Below, in pieces: positions 35,747 through 44,525 of a stretch of DNA of 64,000 nucleotides. Under the pieces are notes generated by a model, which was given only the letters and a program-made list of their open reading frames with translations, was not told where the DNA came from and ran no database searches. The position numbers and the translations under genes were made by a program. The DNA comes from JBEIFW01 sp046081125 (GTDB taxonomy: Bacteria; Actinomycetota; Acidimicrobiia; Acidimicrobiales; Ilumatobacteraceae), in contig JBJTVH010000094.1 in the NCBI GenBank assembly GCA_046081125.1, positions 1 through 64,000 of the forward strand. Direction: 5' to 3'. Position 1 is the first letter of the stretch, and each line of letters opens with the position of its first letter.

Positions 35747-36418
35747 GTGCGAGGCAAGGCGCCGACCCGTGAGGTCGAACGAGAACTGTGGTCCGCCGGC
35801 CATGACCTGGTCGTCGGCATCGACGAGGTCGGGCGCGGCGCATGGGCTGGTCCGCTCATGGTCGGCGCAGCGGTGTTGCCGAGGGGCCGGGCCGGTCGCG
35901 TGCTCGGCGTGCGGGACTCCAAGCTGCTGACCGAGGCGGCTCGGGAGCGGCTCTTCGACCGGGTCGCGGGCTGGTGCGACGCCTGGGCCGTCGGCGCCGT
36001 CAGCCACCAGGAATGCGATGACCTGGGCATGGCGCAGGCCCAGCGCGAGGCCGCTCGGCGGGCCGTCGCCGGGCTCGGGGTGCGGCCCGACGCGGCGATC
36101 GTCGACGGCTCGTGGAACTTCCTGGCGGGCACCGTCGGGCATGTGCGGATGGAGGTGAAGGCCGATGCCAGCTGTCTGGCCGTCGCCGCCGCCTCGATCC
36201 TGGCCAAGGTGACCCGCGACCGCGTGATGCGGGCCGAAGCGGAGCACTATCCGGCGTACTCGTTCGAGTCGAACAAGGGCTACCCGTGCCCGGTCCACCG
36301 GGCGGCGCTGCACGGCTGGGGCCCGAGCGCGATCCACCGCCGGTCGTGGGTGTTCCTCGACGGCTTGGTCTGGCCCGGTCTGCGGGTGCGGCGCGCCGAG
36401 CAACCGACGCTGTTCTGA
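35747..36418 (+). CDS. rnhB: Ribonuclease HII
   Basis: 223 residues. Cuts RNA in RNA-DNA hybrids and removes misincorporated ribonucleotides. Acidic quartet: Asp26 and Glu27 in GIDEVGRGAWAGP, Asp in AIVDGSWNF, Asp in KVTRDRVM. The typical NKGYPCPVHRAALHGWGPSAIHRRSW C-terminal region is present (given here as landmarks NKGYP, HGWGPS, HRRSW). GTG 35747 agrees with the promoter. The stop-codon region is duplicated just downstream. Confidence 0.93.
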   Translation: MRGKAPTREVERELWSAGHDLVVGIDEVGRGAWAGPLMVGAAVLPRGRAGRVLGVRDSKLLTEAARERLFDRVAGWCDAWAVGAVSHQECDDLGMAQAQREAARRAVAGLGVRPDAAIVDGSWNFLAGTVGHVRMEVKADASCLAVAAASILAKVTRDRVMRAEAEHYPAYSFESNKGYPCPVHRAALHGWGPSAIHRRSWVFLDGLVWPGLRVRRAEQPTLF

Positions 36419-36450
36419 CGGCGCAGTCGTTCTGACGGCGCAATCGTTCT
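36412..36450 (+). repeat. 17-bp tandem repeat across the rnhB stop codon
   Basis: GTTCTGACGGCGCARTC at 36412-36428 and 36429-36445, with a partial third copy to 36450. The repeat contains the TGA stop. Confidence 0.75.
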
Positions 36451-36491
36451 CCCGGCGCTGGTGGTGCGGCGATGTCTTCGTTGCGCCGCCG

Positions 36492-36497
36492 TAGTGT
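36492..36497 (+). promoter_or_regulatory. -10 box TAGTGT, leaderless start
   Basis: TAGTGT then a seven-base spacer to GTG 36505; this decides the start of the phosphatase gene over ATG 36472. Confidence 0.55.
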
Positions 36498-36504
36498 CGG
36501 CGCC

Positions 36505-37299
36505 GTGCACGATCACCTGCCCTTGCCGACCGCAGCCGAGCCCTGGGCCCGGATCGAGGTGGAGGGGACGCTCAACCTTCGTGATGTCGGCGGCTATCCG
36601 ACCCGCGACGGTGGCCGGGTGCGGCGCGGCCTGGTGTTCCGGTCGGACCACCTGCACCTCGTCACCGACGTCGGGCTCGCCGCGCTCGGTGCGCTCGGCC
36701 TGCGGACCGTCGTCGACCTGCGCTTCGAACGAGAAGTGGCCCAGCAACCCTCCCGGCTCCCCGAAGGTACGGCGGTCGTGCGAGCCCACCCCGACGGGAT
36801 GGAATCGGCCGACCAGGGCGGGCTGCTCGAGCAGATCATCGCCGGGGAGATCGCCGAGTTCACCCTCGACGACTTCGCCGTGAAGTACCGGGAGATGGTG
36901 AGCGACGGCGTCGGGATGATCGTCACGGTGCTCACGCACCTCGCCGAGCCGGCCCACCTGCCGGCGCTGTTCCACTGCACCGCAGGCAAGGATCGCACCG
37001 GGTTGAGCGCGGCGTTGCTCCTGCGCCTCCTCGGGGTGGATGACGGCTGGGTGCGGCGCGACTACTGGCTCACCAACCCCTACCGCACCGAGCGCCGGAT
37101 CGCCGAGATGACCCCGATCCTCGCCGAGGCCGGGGTGGGGATCGAGCGGGTGCGCGCGCTGTTCGTCGCCGACGCGGCCTTCCTCGACGCCGCCCTCGCC
37201 CACGTCGACGCCCACGGCGGGACCGAGGCCTACCTGTGCGCCCACGGGCTCGATCCGGCGGTGCCCGCGGTGTTGCGGTCGCTGCTCGTCGAACCCTGA
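36505..37299 (+). CDS. Tyrosine-protein-phosphatase-like (PtpB/DSP3 family)
   Basis: 264 residues. LNLRDVGGYPTRDG near residue 20 and the P-loop HCTAGKDRTG with nucleophile Cys158 define the MptpB-like family, which acts on phosphotyrosine, phosphoserine or phosphoinositides. No signal peptide. Actinobacteria often carry one such gene without a dedicated kinase next to it. ATG 36472 is an alternative start. Substrate unknown. Confidence 0.85.
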   Translation: MHDHLPLPTAAEPWARIEVEGTLNLRDVGGYPTRDGGRVRRGLVFRSDHLHLVTDVGLAALGALGLRTVVDLRFEREVAQQPSRLPEGTAVVRAHPDGMESADQGGLLEQIIAGEIAEFTLDDFAVKYREMVSDGVGMIVTVLTHLAEPAHLPALFHCTAGKDRTGLSAALLLRLLGVDDGWVRRDYWLTNPYRTERRIAEMTPILAEAGVGIERVRALFVADAAFLDAALAHVDAHGGTEAYLCAHGLDPAVPAVLRSLLVEP

Positions 37300-37324
37300 G
37301 GAGCCGGCGCGCGAGCATCGGGAC

Positions 37325-38389
37325 ATGAAGCTCGGCCTCTCCCTCGGCTACTCCGGCTCCCGTCTCGATCTCCCCGTCGAACTGATCCAGTCGGCGGAAC
37401 GTCTCGGGTACGACTCGGTGTGGACGGCGGAGGCCTACGGGTCCGATGCGATCACCCCGCTCGCCTACCTGGCGGCCCGTACCGAGCGGATCCGTCTGGG
37501 CACCGGGATCATGCAACTCGCCGGCCGGACCCCGGCGATGTGCGCCATGCAAGCGGCGACGGTCGACGCACTCGCCGGGGGCGGGCGGGTGATCGCCGGG
37601 CTCGGGGTGTCGGGGCCGCAGATCGTCGAGGGCTGGTACGGGGAGCCGTGGGGCAAGCCCTACTGGCGCCTACGGGATTACATCGAGATCATGCGCAAGG
37701 TGCTGCGGCGCGAGGCGCCCGTCGAGCACCACGGCCGGGAGATCTCGCTGCCCTACGACGGGCCGGGGGCCACGGGGTTGGGCAAGCCGTTGCGGTCGAT
37801 CCTGCACATGAACCCGGACCTGCCGATCTGGATGGGGTCGGGCGCGCAGGGCACGGTCACGCTCACCGCCGAGCTGTGCGACGGGTGGTTGCCGATGCAC
37901 TTCGTGCCCGGGCGCATGGCCGAGTTCCGCCCGTGGATCGAAGAAGGGTTCCGCCGGGCGAGGGCCAAGGGCGTCGACAAGGGATGGGACACCTTCGAGA
38001 TCCAGGCCGGCGGTGCGGTCACGATCACCGACGACATCGCTGCCGCGCTACAGCGCCAGAAGCCCGGCATCGCGCTGTACGTCGGCGGCATGGGCCATCG
38101 CGACGTCAACTTCCACAACGACCACATGGTCCGGAACGGCTACGGCGACGCCGCCGCCCGGATCCAGGAACTGTTCCTCGCCGGCCGGAAGCAGGAGGCC
38201 ACCGCAGCCGTCCCCGACGAGTACGTCGACGAACGCAGCCTCGTCGGATCGCCGGACCGCATCCGCTCCCGTTGGGGAGCCTGGGCCGACAGCGGCATCA
38301 CCGGCTTCACGGTGACCACCCGCCAGCCCGCAGCCCTCGAGCTCATGGCCGAGCTGGCCCGGGAGCGGCCCGCCGTCGGCGTCAGTTGA
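37325..38389 (+). CDS. LLM-class F420-dependent oxidoreductase
   Basis: 354 residues, luciferase-like TIM barrel. MKLGLSLGYSG start, GYDSVWTAEAYGSDAITPLAYLAA, IRLGTGIMQLAGRTPAM and GRVIAGLGVSGPQIVEGWYG match F420-dependent members of the family. The C-terminus has DERSLVGSPDRIRSR. Substrate unknown; such enzymes serve lipid, steroid and antibiotic metabolism. The 3' end overlaps the convergent response regulator by eight bases. Confidence 0.87.
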   Translation: MKLGLSLGYSGSRLDLPVELIQSAERLGYDSVWTAEAYGSDAITPLAYLAARTERIRLGTGIMQLAGRTPAMCAMQAATVDALAGGGRVIAGLGVSGPQIVEGWYGEPWGKPYWRLRDYIEIMRKVLRREAPVEHHGREISLPYDGPGATGLGKPLRSILHMNPDLPIWMGSGAQGTVTLTAELCDGWLPMHFVPGRMAEFRPWIEEGFRRARAKGVDKGWDTFEIQAGGAVTITDDIAAALQRQKPGIALYVGGMGHRDVNFHNDHMVRNGYGDAAARIQELFLAGRKQEATAAVPDEYVDERSLVGSPDRIRSRWGAWADSGITGFTVTTRQPAALELMAELARERPAVGVS

Positions 38390-39026
38390 GCCGGACGATC
38401 CCCAGGCGCACCGCGGTGAGCACCGCCTGAGTGCGATCGCGGGCGTTCAGCTTCTCGTAGATCGACGCCAGGTGGTTCTTCACCGTCTTCTGGCTGATGT
38501 AGAGCTTGGCGGCCACCTCGGGAGTGGAACACCCGTCGGCGATGAGCTGCAGCACCTCCTCCTCGCGCTTGGAGATGACCCGCTCCTCCTCCTTCTCGGC
38601 GCCGTGGATCTTGCGGACCTCCTTGAGCATGGTCTGGGCCAGCTGCGGGGACAGGGCCGTCTCGCCGTTGGCGGCCATGCGGATCGCCTCGACCACCTCG
38701 TCGATCGAGCAGTCCTTCGTGAGGTAGCCGACCGCGCCGGCCTTGATCGCCTGCTCGATCACCGAGGCGTCGCCGTGCATCGTGAGCATCACGATGCGGC
38801 GCTCGGGATCGACGGCAAGGATCCGCTTCGTCGCCTCGATGCCGTCCATGTCGGGCATCGAGACGTCCATGAGGACCACGTCGGGCTTGATCGCCGGAGC
38901 GAGCCGCACGGCGTCGGTGCCGTCGGCGGCCTCGGCCACGATCGAGAAGCCTTCCTCCTCGAGCGAACGGCGTAGCCCTTGGCGGAGCATCTTGTGGTCG
39001 TCCACCAGCATCAAGCGGATCACCAT
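38382..39026 (-). CDS. NarL/LuxR-type response regulator
   Basis: 214 residues. REC domain with Asp9/Asp10, phospho-acceptor Asp54 in VVLMDVSMPDMDG, Thr in MLTMHGD and Lys in LTKD. Linker, then LuxR HTH (SKREEEVLQLIADG, SQKTVKNHLASIYEKL). Start at ATG 39026, with AGAAGGA eight bases upstream. GTG 39074 is the alternative, overlapping the kinase stop as GTGA. It is cognate to the kinase just upstream; targets unknown. Confidence 0.92.
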   Translation of the reverse strand: MVIRLMLVDDHKMLRQGLRRSLEEEGFSIVAEAADGTDAVRLAPAIKPDVVLMDVSMPDMDGIEATKRILAVDPERRIVMLTMHGDASVIEQAIKAGAVGYLTKDCSIDEVVEAIRMAANGETALSPQLAQTMLKEVRKIHGAEKEEERVISKREEEVLQLIADGCSTPEVAAKLYISQKTVKNHLASIYEKLNARDRTQAVLTAVRLGIVRLN

Positions 39027-39070
39027 GGTGCTGATCCTTCTCCCGTTGGTCCGTTCGGCGGTCTCAGTCG

Positions 39071-40873
39071 TCACGTTCGTAGATCTAGTGCGCCACTTCC
39101 GTCCCTGGACAAGGTCACTCGGACTGTTGTGCCAGCTCCGGGAGTGGAATCCACCTCGAAGCGAGCACCCAGGGTGCTCGCCCGTTCACGCATCCCGATG
39201 ATGCCGTACGAATCAGTGCGAACGGCATCACGAGTGAAGCCGCGACCGTCGTCGGTGACGACGAGCTCGGCGCCGCTCGGATCGCACTGCCACCGCAGCC
39301 GTAGCTGCGAGGCCCGGGCGTGGCGCTCGACGTTGGTGACCGCCTCTTTCGCGATGCGCCACACTTCCCGTTCCTGCACGAGCGGGAGACGGGCTGTCTC
39401 GTGGCGTTCGAGCGCCACGTCGAGCCCGCTGCGCTCGCGGACCCGGTCGAGGTAGAGCTCCATCGTCGAACCGAAGTCCTGGGTGTCGGTGACATCGGTG
39501 CGCAGGTCGTAGAGCGTCTCGCGCACCGACCGGACCACGCTGCGGACCTCGACGCGCAGCTCGTCGAGGATGGGGCGCATGTCTTGGCCGCGATCGGCCG
39601 CGCGCACGACCCGGTCGAGCTCGAAGCCGAGGTGCGCGAGCGCCTGGCCGATTTGGTCGTGGAGGTCGCGAGCGATGCGGCTGCGCTCCTCGTCCGCGCC
39701 GATCGTGCGGAGGCGGGCGAACCAGCGGGCGTTGTCGATCGACACCCCGAACGGCTCGACCAGGCCGTTCAACAGCTCCACGTCCTTGGCCGGGAATGGT
39801 CCGGGCGTACGGGACTCGACGGCGATCAAGCCGATGAGGGCACCCCGGGCGTGGAGGGCCGAATACAGCCCGCAGCGCATGTCGGGATGCAGACCGGGGC
39901 CGCCGACGGACAGCTCGGGGATCGATACCGTCCCCGCCGCGGCCTTCGCCTGACGCAGCGGGGGTGGGAGCTCGGCCTCGGTCAGGGTCCGCCGGAATGG
40001 GGTGCCCGAGGAATGGGCGGGCACCCAGGTGGCGTCGGACTCCTCGAGGAGGAAGATCGTCGCGGCGTCGAAGTCGACGAGCTCGCGCAGCTGCGCGATC
40101 GTCGAGCGCAGCACGTCGGGGAGCTCGAGCGAGGCGGGCAACGTCTGGGCGACCCGATGCAGTGAGAACAGCAGCGAGTTGGCTTCGGCGAGGCGACCGA
40201 GGCGGTCGAGCGCCATCGTCTGCTGGCGGGCGGACTCGGCGAGGGCGTTGCGGGCGAGGCCCACGGCGATCGCCAACACCACGAAGAAGCCGACGAACAC
40301 GGCGGACGCCCGCGCCGACTCCATCCATTCGCGGTCCCCCGACATGAGGTGCCCCACCGTGATGACGGCACTCGACACCGCCGTCAGCCGGACCGCGAAC
40401 GACGGCCCCTGGACGAGGCCGGCGAGAACGACCGTGGGCGCCAACACGAACGCGAACGGAGACGTCCACGTGCCCGTCGCGAGCAGGGCGGCCGTGTGGA
40501 ACCCGAACTCGATCATGACGGCTCGCGCCGTGACGTCGTTCGGTTCGTAGTCGATGGGCCGCACGGTCCGGAACGCCGCGTAGATCACCAGGGCGATGGC
40601 GGTGGCGACCCGTTCCGGGGAGACGTCGGCGGGCTGCTGGGTGAAGGCCAGCCCCAGCCCCACCGCGACCGAGGCCCAACGCCACGGCGCGAGCGAGGGA
40701 GCGAGGAACATGCTCGCCCGGCGGGCTGGCGCCGCCAGCGGCTCGTCGGCGCGCCGGTGCGGTCCCGGACCGGCGTGGAAGGACCGGCGGCGCTCCACGA
40801 TCGGCCACGACGGCCCACGGGAGAAGAAGCCGGGATTGCGGCCATCGTCGGTCGTTGCGTGCTCCGCGGCCAT
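39071..40873 (-). CDS. Membrane sensor histidine kinase with GAF domain (HisKA_3)
   Basis: About 600 residues. A variable cytosolic start with a basic stretch, then five or six membrane helices (about residues 55-215) without a large external loop, so sensing is likely within or near the membrane. Then a GAF domain (about 240-390), and a HisKA_3 dimerisation domain with phospho-His405 in RIARDLHDQIGQAL. Last comes an HATPase with EAVTNVERHARAS and VTDDGRGF. The pair resembles DevS/NarX-type systems. ATG 40873 is chosen; the frame stays open upstream through coaE antisense, which is not coding. Confidence 0.88.
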   Translation of the reverse strand: MAAEHATTDDGRNPGFFSRGPSWPIVERRRSFHAGPGPHRRADEPLAAPARRASMFLAPSLAPWRWASVAVGLGLAFTQQPADVSPERVATAIALVIYAAFRTVRPIDYEPNDVTARAVMIEFGFHTAALLATGTWTSPFAFVLAPTVVLAGLVQGPSFAVRLTAVSSAVITVGHLMSGDREWMESARASAVFVGFFVVLAIAVGLARNALAESARQQTMALDRLGRLAEANSLLFSLHRVAQTLPASLELPDVLRSTIAQLRELVDFDAATIFLLEESDATWVPAHSSGTPFRRTLTEAELPPPLRQAKAAAGTVSIPELSVGGPGLHPDMRCGLYSALHARGALIGLIAVESRTPGPFPAKDVELLNGLVEPFGVSIDNARWFARLRTIGADEERSRIARDLHDQIGQALAHLGFELDRVVRAADRGQDMRPILDELRVEVRSVVRSVRETLYDLRTDVTDTQDFGSTMELYLDRVRERSGLDVALERHETARLPLVQEREVWRIAKEAVTNVERHARASQLRLRWQCDPSGAELVVTDDGRGFTRDAVRTDSYGIIGMRERASTLGARFEVDSTPGAGTTVRVTLSRDGSGALDLRT

Positions 40874-40984
40874 CGTGCCCGCCACCTTCCCTCGACCCGG
40901 TCGATCGTACCTATCGTCCTTCCTGACCGGCCGGCGCTCGACGGGTCGATCGACCCACCCGGGCGGCGGTCGCTGCGCCGTCGC

Positions 40985-40990
40985 TACCAT
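40985..40990 (+). promoter_or_regulatory. -10 box TACCAT, leaderless coaE start
   Basis: TACCAT then a six-base spacer to ATG 40997. Confidence 0.55.
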
Positions 40991-40996
40991 CCGCCC

Positions 40997-41632
40997 ATGA
41001 TCCTCGTGGGCCTCACCGGCGGCATCGGGTCCGGCAAGTCGACCGTGTCGTCGCTGCTCGCGGAACGCGGCGCGGTCATCGTGGACGCCGACGCGATCGT
41101 GAAGGAGCTCCAGGCGCCGGGTGCTCCGGTGTTCGTCGCGATGGTGGAGCGGTTCGGTGCCGGGATCGTCGCCGAGGACGGCACGCTCGATCGGGCCGCC
41201 GTCGCCGGGATCGTGTTCAACGATGCGGACGCGCTCAAGGACCTCAACGGCATCGTGCACCCGGCCGTCAACGCCGAGATCCGCCGCCGGGTCGACGCCG
41301 AGGCCACCGGGGACCGGGTGGTGGTGCTCGACATCCCGTTGCTCGCCGAGGGGGCCAAGGACGGTCGCTCGCGCTACCCGGTGTCGGCGGTGATCGTGGT
41401 CGACACCCCGGTCGAGGTCGCCGTGGAACGGCTCGTCCGGTTCCGGGGGCTCGCCGAGGACGACGCCCGGGCCCGCATCGGCCGCCAGGCGACGCGTGAG
41501 CAGCGCCTGGCGATGGCGGACCGGGTCATCGACAACGGCGGCGACACTGCGGTCCTCGCCGGTCAGGTCGAGCAGGCCTGGGCGTGGCTGCAAGGCCTGC
41601 CGCCGGCCGATCCGGCCGCGCTGTCGGCCTAG
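40997..41632 (+). CDS. coaE: Dephospho-CoA kinase
   Basis: 211 residues. Last step of coenzyme A synthesis, phosphorylating dephospho-CoA. P-loop GGIGSGKST at residues 8-16, VDADAIVKELQAPG (substrate Asp), PLLAEGAKD and RIGRQATREQRLAMAD lid region. Shorter than mycobacterial CoaE, which has an extra C-terminal domain. The TAG stop doubles as part of a TAGGCT -10 box. Confidence 0.94.
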   Translation: MILVGLTGGIGSGKSTVSSLLAERGAVIVDADAIVKELQAPGAPVFVAMVERFGAGIVAEDGTLDRAAVAGIVFNDADALKDLNGIVHPAVNAEIRRRVDAEATGDRVVVLDIPLLAEGAKDGRSRYPVSAVIVVDTPVEVAVERLVRFRGLAEDDARARIGRQATREQRLAMADRVIDNGGDTAVLAGQVEQAWAWLQGLPPADPAALSA

Positions 41633-41635
41633 GCT
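41630..41635 (+). promoter_or_regulatory. -10 box TAGGCT sharing the coaE stop codon
   Basis: TAGGCT begins with the coaE TAG. A start near 41643 would give a 33-nt leader with a GGGAGGGG Shine-Dalgarno for the amidohydrolase. Confidence 0.5.
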
Positions 41636-41675
41636 GCGTCCGGCCCGCGGGGCCCTGGCGGCCGGGAGGGGAACG

Positions 41676-42905
41676 ATGGCACTGCTCGAGCACGACTCGT
41701 CACCGAACGCATGGCGGCGCGAGTCGCCCGGTGTCGCCGGGTGGGACCGCACGATCCGGCCCGACGACCCGCGCAAGCTGTTCGTGGTCTCCGCCGATTG
41801 CCATGCCAACGAGCCGCCGATGTACCTCGAGGAGCGGATCGAGCCGGAGTTCCGGGAGCGCTTGCCGCACCTGGTCCGGCGTGAGGACGGCTCGGAGTGG
41901 TTGGTAACCGAGGGCAACTCGCCGCAGCGGGTGAAGGGCGCGCCGGGCACGGTGCAGGAGCGGGCCGGCAGCCGGATGGACGACGAGGACATGCGCCGCA
42001 ATGCGTCGGGTCGTGGCGTGGCCGAGCGGCTGGCCGATCAGGACGCCGACGGGGTCGACGTCGAGTTGATCTTCCCGAACAAGGGCCTGTTGTGCTGGGC
42101 CACGCCGGATCCCGTGTTCGCCATGGCCATGTGCCGGGCGTGGAACCGGTGGGCCCACGAGACGTTCTCGCCCGGGGGATGGCATGGCGGGCGCACGTTG
42201 CCGCTCGCCTCGATCGCTGCGGGCGACCTCGACGGGGCGATCGCCGAGGTGCACTGGGCGGCCGAGCAGGGTTTCGCCGGGCTCTGTCTCGGGAACTCGG
42301 CGGTGTACGGCCCGAAGGCCTCGGGTACGCCCGAGTACAACGACCCGGTCTTCGAGCCGTTGTGGTCCGAGATCGAAGACACCGGGCTGGCCGTGACGTT
42401 CCACGTGTCGACGGGCCGCGACCCGCGCGCGGTGACCGGGGCGGGCGGGGCGATCGTCAACTACGTGTGCCATTCGATGGAGACCACCATCGAGCCGCTC
42501 GTGCAACTCATCGCCTCGGGCACGCTGAGCCGCCATCCGGGTCTACGGGTCGGGCTGGTCGAATCGGGGATCGGCTTCGTGCCGTGGCTGATCGAGACGA
42601 TGGACTGGGCGCACAAGGCCCACCACTTCTGGGTGCGCCCACAGCTCGACGAGCTGCCCTCGGAGGTCTTCCGGCGTCAGTGCTTCGCCACCTTCCAGGA
42701 GGACCACGCCGGTCTGCTCGCCGCCGAGCAACACGATCTCGTCGACAACCTGATGTGGGCCAACGACTACCCGCACCACGAGGGCTCGTGGCCACATTCG
42801 GCGGCGTCGGTCGAGCGCCAGATGGGGCACCTGCGGCCCGAGAGCCGGGCGGCGATCCTCGGGCTCAACGCCGCCCGGGTGTTCGGCCTCCCCGTCACGC
42901 GCTGA
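41676..42905 (+). CDS. Amidohydrolase-2-family metal-dependent hydrolase
   Basis: 409 residues, TIM-barrel hydrolase or decarboxylase of the amidohydrolase-2 family. VVSADCHANEPP (first metal motif, with D-x-H in place of H-x-H), ADQDADGVDVELIFPN, VTFHVSTGRDP, GLVESGIGFVPWLIE and MWANDYPHHEGSWPHS (metal Asp). Relatives in actinobacteria are annotated in aromatic or steroid catabolism, but the substrate is open. Its 3' end overlaps the convergent DUF35 gene by 11 bases. Confidence 0.85.
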   Translation: MALLEHDSSPNAWRRESPGVAGWDRTIRPDDPRKLFVVSADCHANEPPMYLEERIEPEFRERLPHLVRREDGSEWLVTEGNSPQRVKGAPGTVQERAGSRMDDEDMRRNASGRGVAERLADQDADGVDVELIFPNKGLLCWATPDPVFAMAMCRAWNRWAHETFSPGGWHGGRTLPLASIAAGDLDGAIAEVHWAAEQGFAGLCLGNSAVYGPKASGTPEYNDPVFEPLWSEIEDTGLAVTFHVSTGRDPRAVTGAGGAIVNYVCHSMETTIEPLVQLIASGTLSRHPGLRVGLVESGIGFVPWLIETMDWAHKAHHFWVRPQLDELPSEVFRRQCFATFQEDHAGLLAAEQHDLVDNLMWANDYPHHEGSWPHSAASVERQMGHLRPESRAAILGLNAARVFGLPVTR

Positions 42906-43344
42906 GCGACCGCCACTGCACGAGGGTGTAGGCCGGGTCGCCGTCGTGGTCCTCGAACACCGGGGTCACCCGGCTGCCGATCACGACCGGTGTGTGCGCG
43001 TCGCCGATCCGATTGCCGACCATGCGGATGCCGCCGGCGCCAGGCAGCTCGACGAGCAGCACGACGTAGGGGCAGGCGTTGCGCAGGGCGGGGTGCACGG
43101 GATGCCAGACGCGCTCCCACGAGTACACGACGCCGACCGGGTCGGCGATCGTCTCCCAGGCGACGTCGGCGGCGTGACAGGCATGGCAGATCCACTCGGG
43201 ACCCCACTGCCAGGTGCCGCACGCCTGGCATCGTTGCGCCCGCAACTGGTGGGCCCGCGTGCCCTCCCAGTACGGCGCGTCGAGCCCGTCGGGCAGGGGC
43301 ACCGGGGCGGGGAGCCCGGCAGGCAGGACAGGATCGTCGCTCAT
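42895..43344 (-). CDS. DUF35 zinc-ribbon/OB-fold protein, partner of the Cys-less thiolase
   Basis: 149 residues. Zinc ribbon RCQACGTWQWGPEWICHACH near residue 38, then an OB-fold (GVVYSWERVWHPVHP, CPYVVLLVELPG). The ATG overlaps the thiolase stop as ATGA. DUF35 domains bind acyl-CoA and activate thiolase-fold aldolases such as Ltp2. A heteromer with the 43341 product is likely. Confidence 0.85.
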   Translation of the reverse strand: MSDDPVLPAGLPAPVPLPDGLDAPYWEGTRAHQLRAQRCQACGTWQWGPEWICHACHAADVAWETIADPVGVVYSWERVWHPVHPALRNACPYVVLLVELPGAGGIRMVGNRIGDAHTPVVIGSRVTPVFEDHDGDPAYTLVQWRSLSA

Positions 43345-44525
43345 CCGAGCACCTCCCGGCTCCCGAAGATCGCCGAGGAGGCGATCTCGACCATCGGCCC
43401 GGCGTTCACGAAGCTCACCTTCGCATCCGGCACCGGGTTCGGTGAATCGCCGCGCACCTGGCGCACCGCTTCGATGACCAGCCCGAGGCCGTGCATGTAG
43501 CACTCGGCGAGGTTGCCGCCGGAGGTGTTGAGCGGCAACGAGCCGGTGGGGGCGATCAGGTTGTCGAACCGCAGCACCTCGTTGGCGCTCTCGTAGCTGC
43601 AGAACCCGTGCTCGATCAGGCTCATCACGACACCCCCGGTGAAGTTCTCGTAGCTCTGCACGACGTCCACGTCGGCGGGCGTGACCCCGGCCTGGGCGAA
43701 CAGACGGCCGGCGGAGGTCTTGAACGAGGACGTCGCATAGTCGGGGACGTTGTGCGACCAGGCTGCCGACCGCGGCGGTCCGCTCTGCTGCGCGGCGAGC
43801 AGATACACCGGGCGGTCGGTCAGATCGGCCGCCCGTTCCGCCGGGACGAGCACGAGCGCGGCGGCGCCGTCGTTCTCGAGGCAGCAGTCGAAGAGGCGGA
43901 ACGGCTCGACGATCCAGCGGGCCTCGTCGTAGGCCTCGGGGGTGAGCGGTCGCTCGTACATCACCGCCCGGGGGTTGGCCTGGGCATGGTGGTAGGCGGC
44001 GAGGGCGACCGCCTTGAGCGTGTCGGGGCTGACGCCGTGTTCGTGGAACAGCCGCGTACTGCGCATGGCGTACATCTGGGCCGGTGACATCACGCCGTAT
44101 GGGACGCTGAGCGCGTACTCCCCGCTGATCGTGCGGGAGCGGGCGCCGGCGCCGAAGCGGCCGAATTGGCCTTGGGCCAGGCCCCGGAACGCAACGACAC
44201 AGTCGGCGGTTCCGGTGGCGACGGCGGCAGCGGCGTTGCCGACGGCGGCGGCTGCCCCGCCTCCGCCCGAGCCCCATTGCATGTTCGAGAACCGCAGTGC
44301 GTGGGCCCCGAACGCCGTGTGGATGCGCGCCGGGAGGTTGCGGTCGTTGGAGTACGACGAGTAGCCGTCGACGTCGCGGGGGTCGATTCCGGCGTCGCGG
44401 CACGCTGCTTGCACCGCTTGCAGGACCAGTGCGAACTCGGGATACGGGGACTGGCTCCGCTTGTAATACGTGGACTCGCCGACGCCGATCACGGCGACGC
44501 GACCGCGCAAGGACCGGTCGGTCAT
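43341..44525 (-). CDS. Thiolase-fold protein lacking the nucleophilic Cys (Ltp2-like aldolase?)
   Basis: 394 residues, thiolase fold (VAVIGVGESTYYKRS start). At the position of the acylated Cys the sequence reads QWGSGGGGAAAAV with no Cys, and the C-terminal GHP/CxG blocks are replaced by GGNLAECYMHGLG and VSFVNAGPM. This is the pattern of lipid-transfer-protein-like retro-aldolases (Ltp2) that shorten steroid side chains with a DUF35 partner. The coupled DUF35 gene downstream supports this. It is the middle gene of an ATGA-coupled trio. The aldolase function is inferred. Confidence 0.8.
   Translation of the reverse strand: MTDRSLRGRVAVIGVGESTYYKRSQSPYPEFALVLQAVQAACRDAGIDPRDVDGYSSYSNDRNLPARIHTAFGAHALRFSNMQWGSGGGGAAAAVGNAAAAVATGTADCVVAFRGLAQGQFGRFGAGARSRTISGEYALSVPYGVMSPAQMYAMRSTRLFHEHGVSPDTLKAVALAAYHHAQANPRAVMYERPLTPEAYDEARWIVEPFRLFDCCLENDGAAALVLVPAERAADLTDRPVYLLAAQQSGPPRSAAWSHNVPDYATSSFKTSAGRLFAQAGVTPADVDVVQSYENFTGGVVMSLIEHGFCSYESANEVLRFDNLIAPTGSLPLNTSGGNLAECYMHGLGLVIEAVRQVRGDSPNPVPDAKVSFVNAGPMVEIASSAIFGSREVLG

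Noticed and set aside
40874..42001. N-terminal extension of the histidine kinase through coaE
   Set aside because: The extension is antisense to coaE and low in complexity; ATG 40873 gives a sensible protein.
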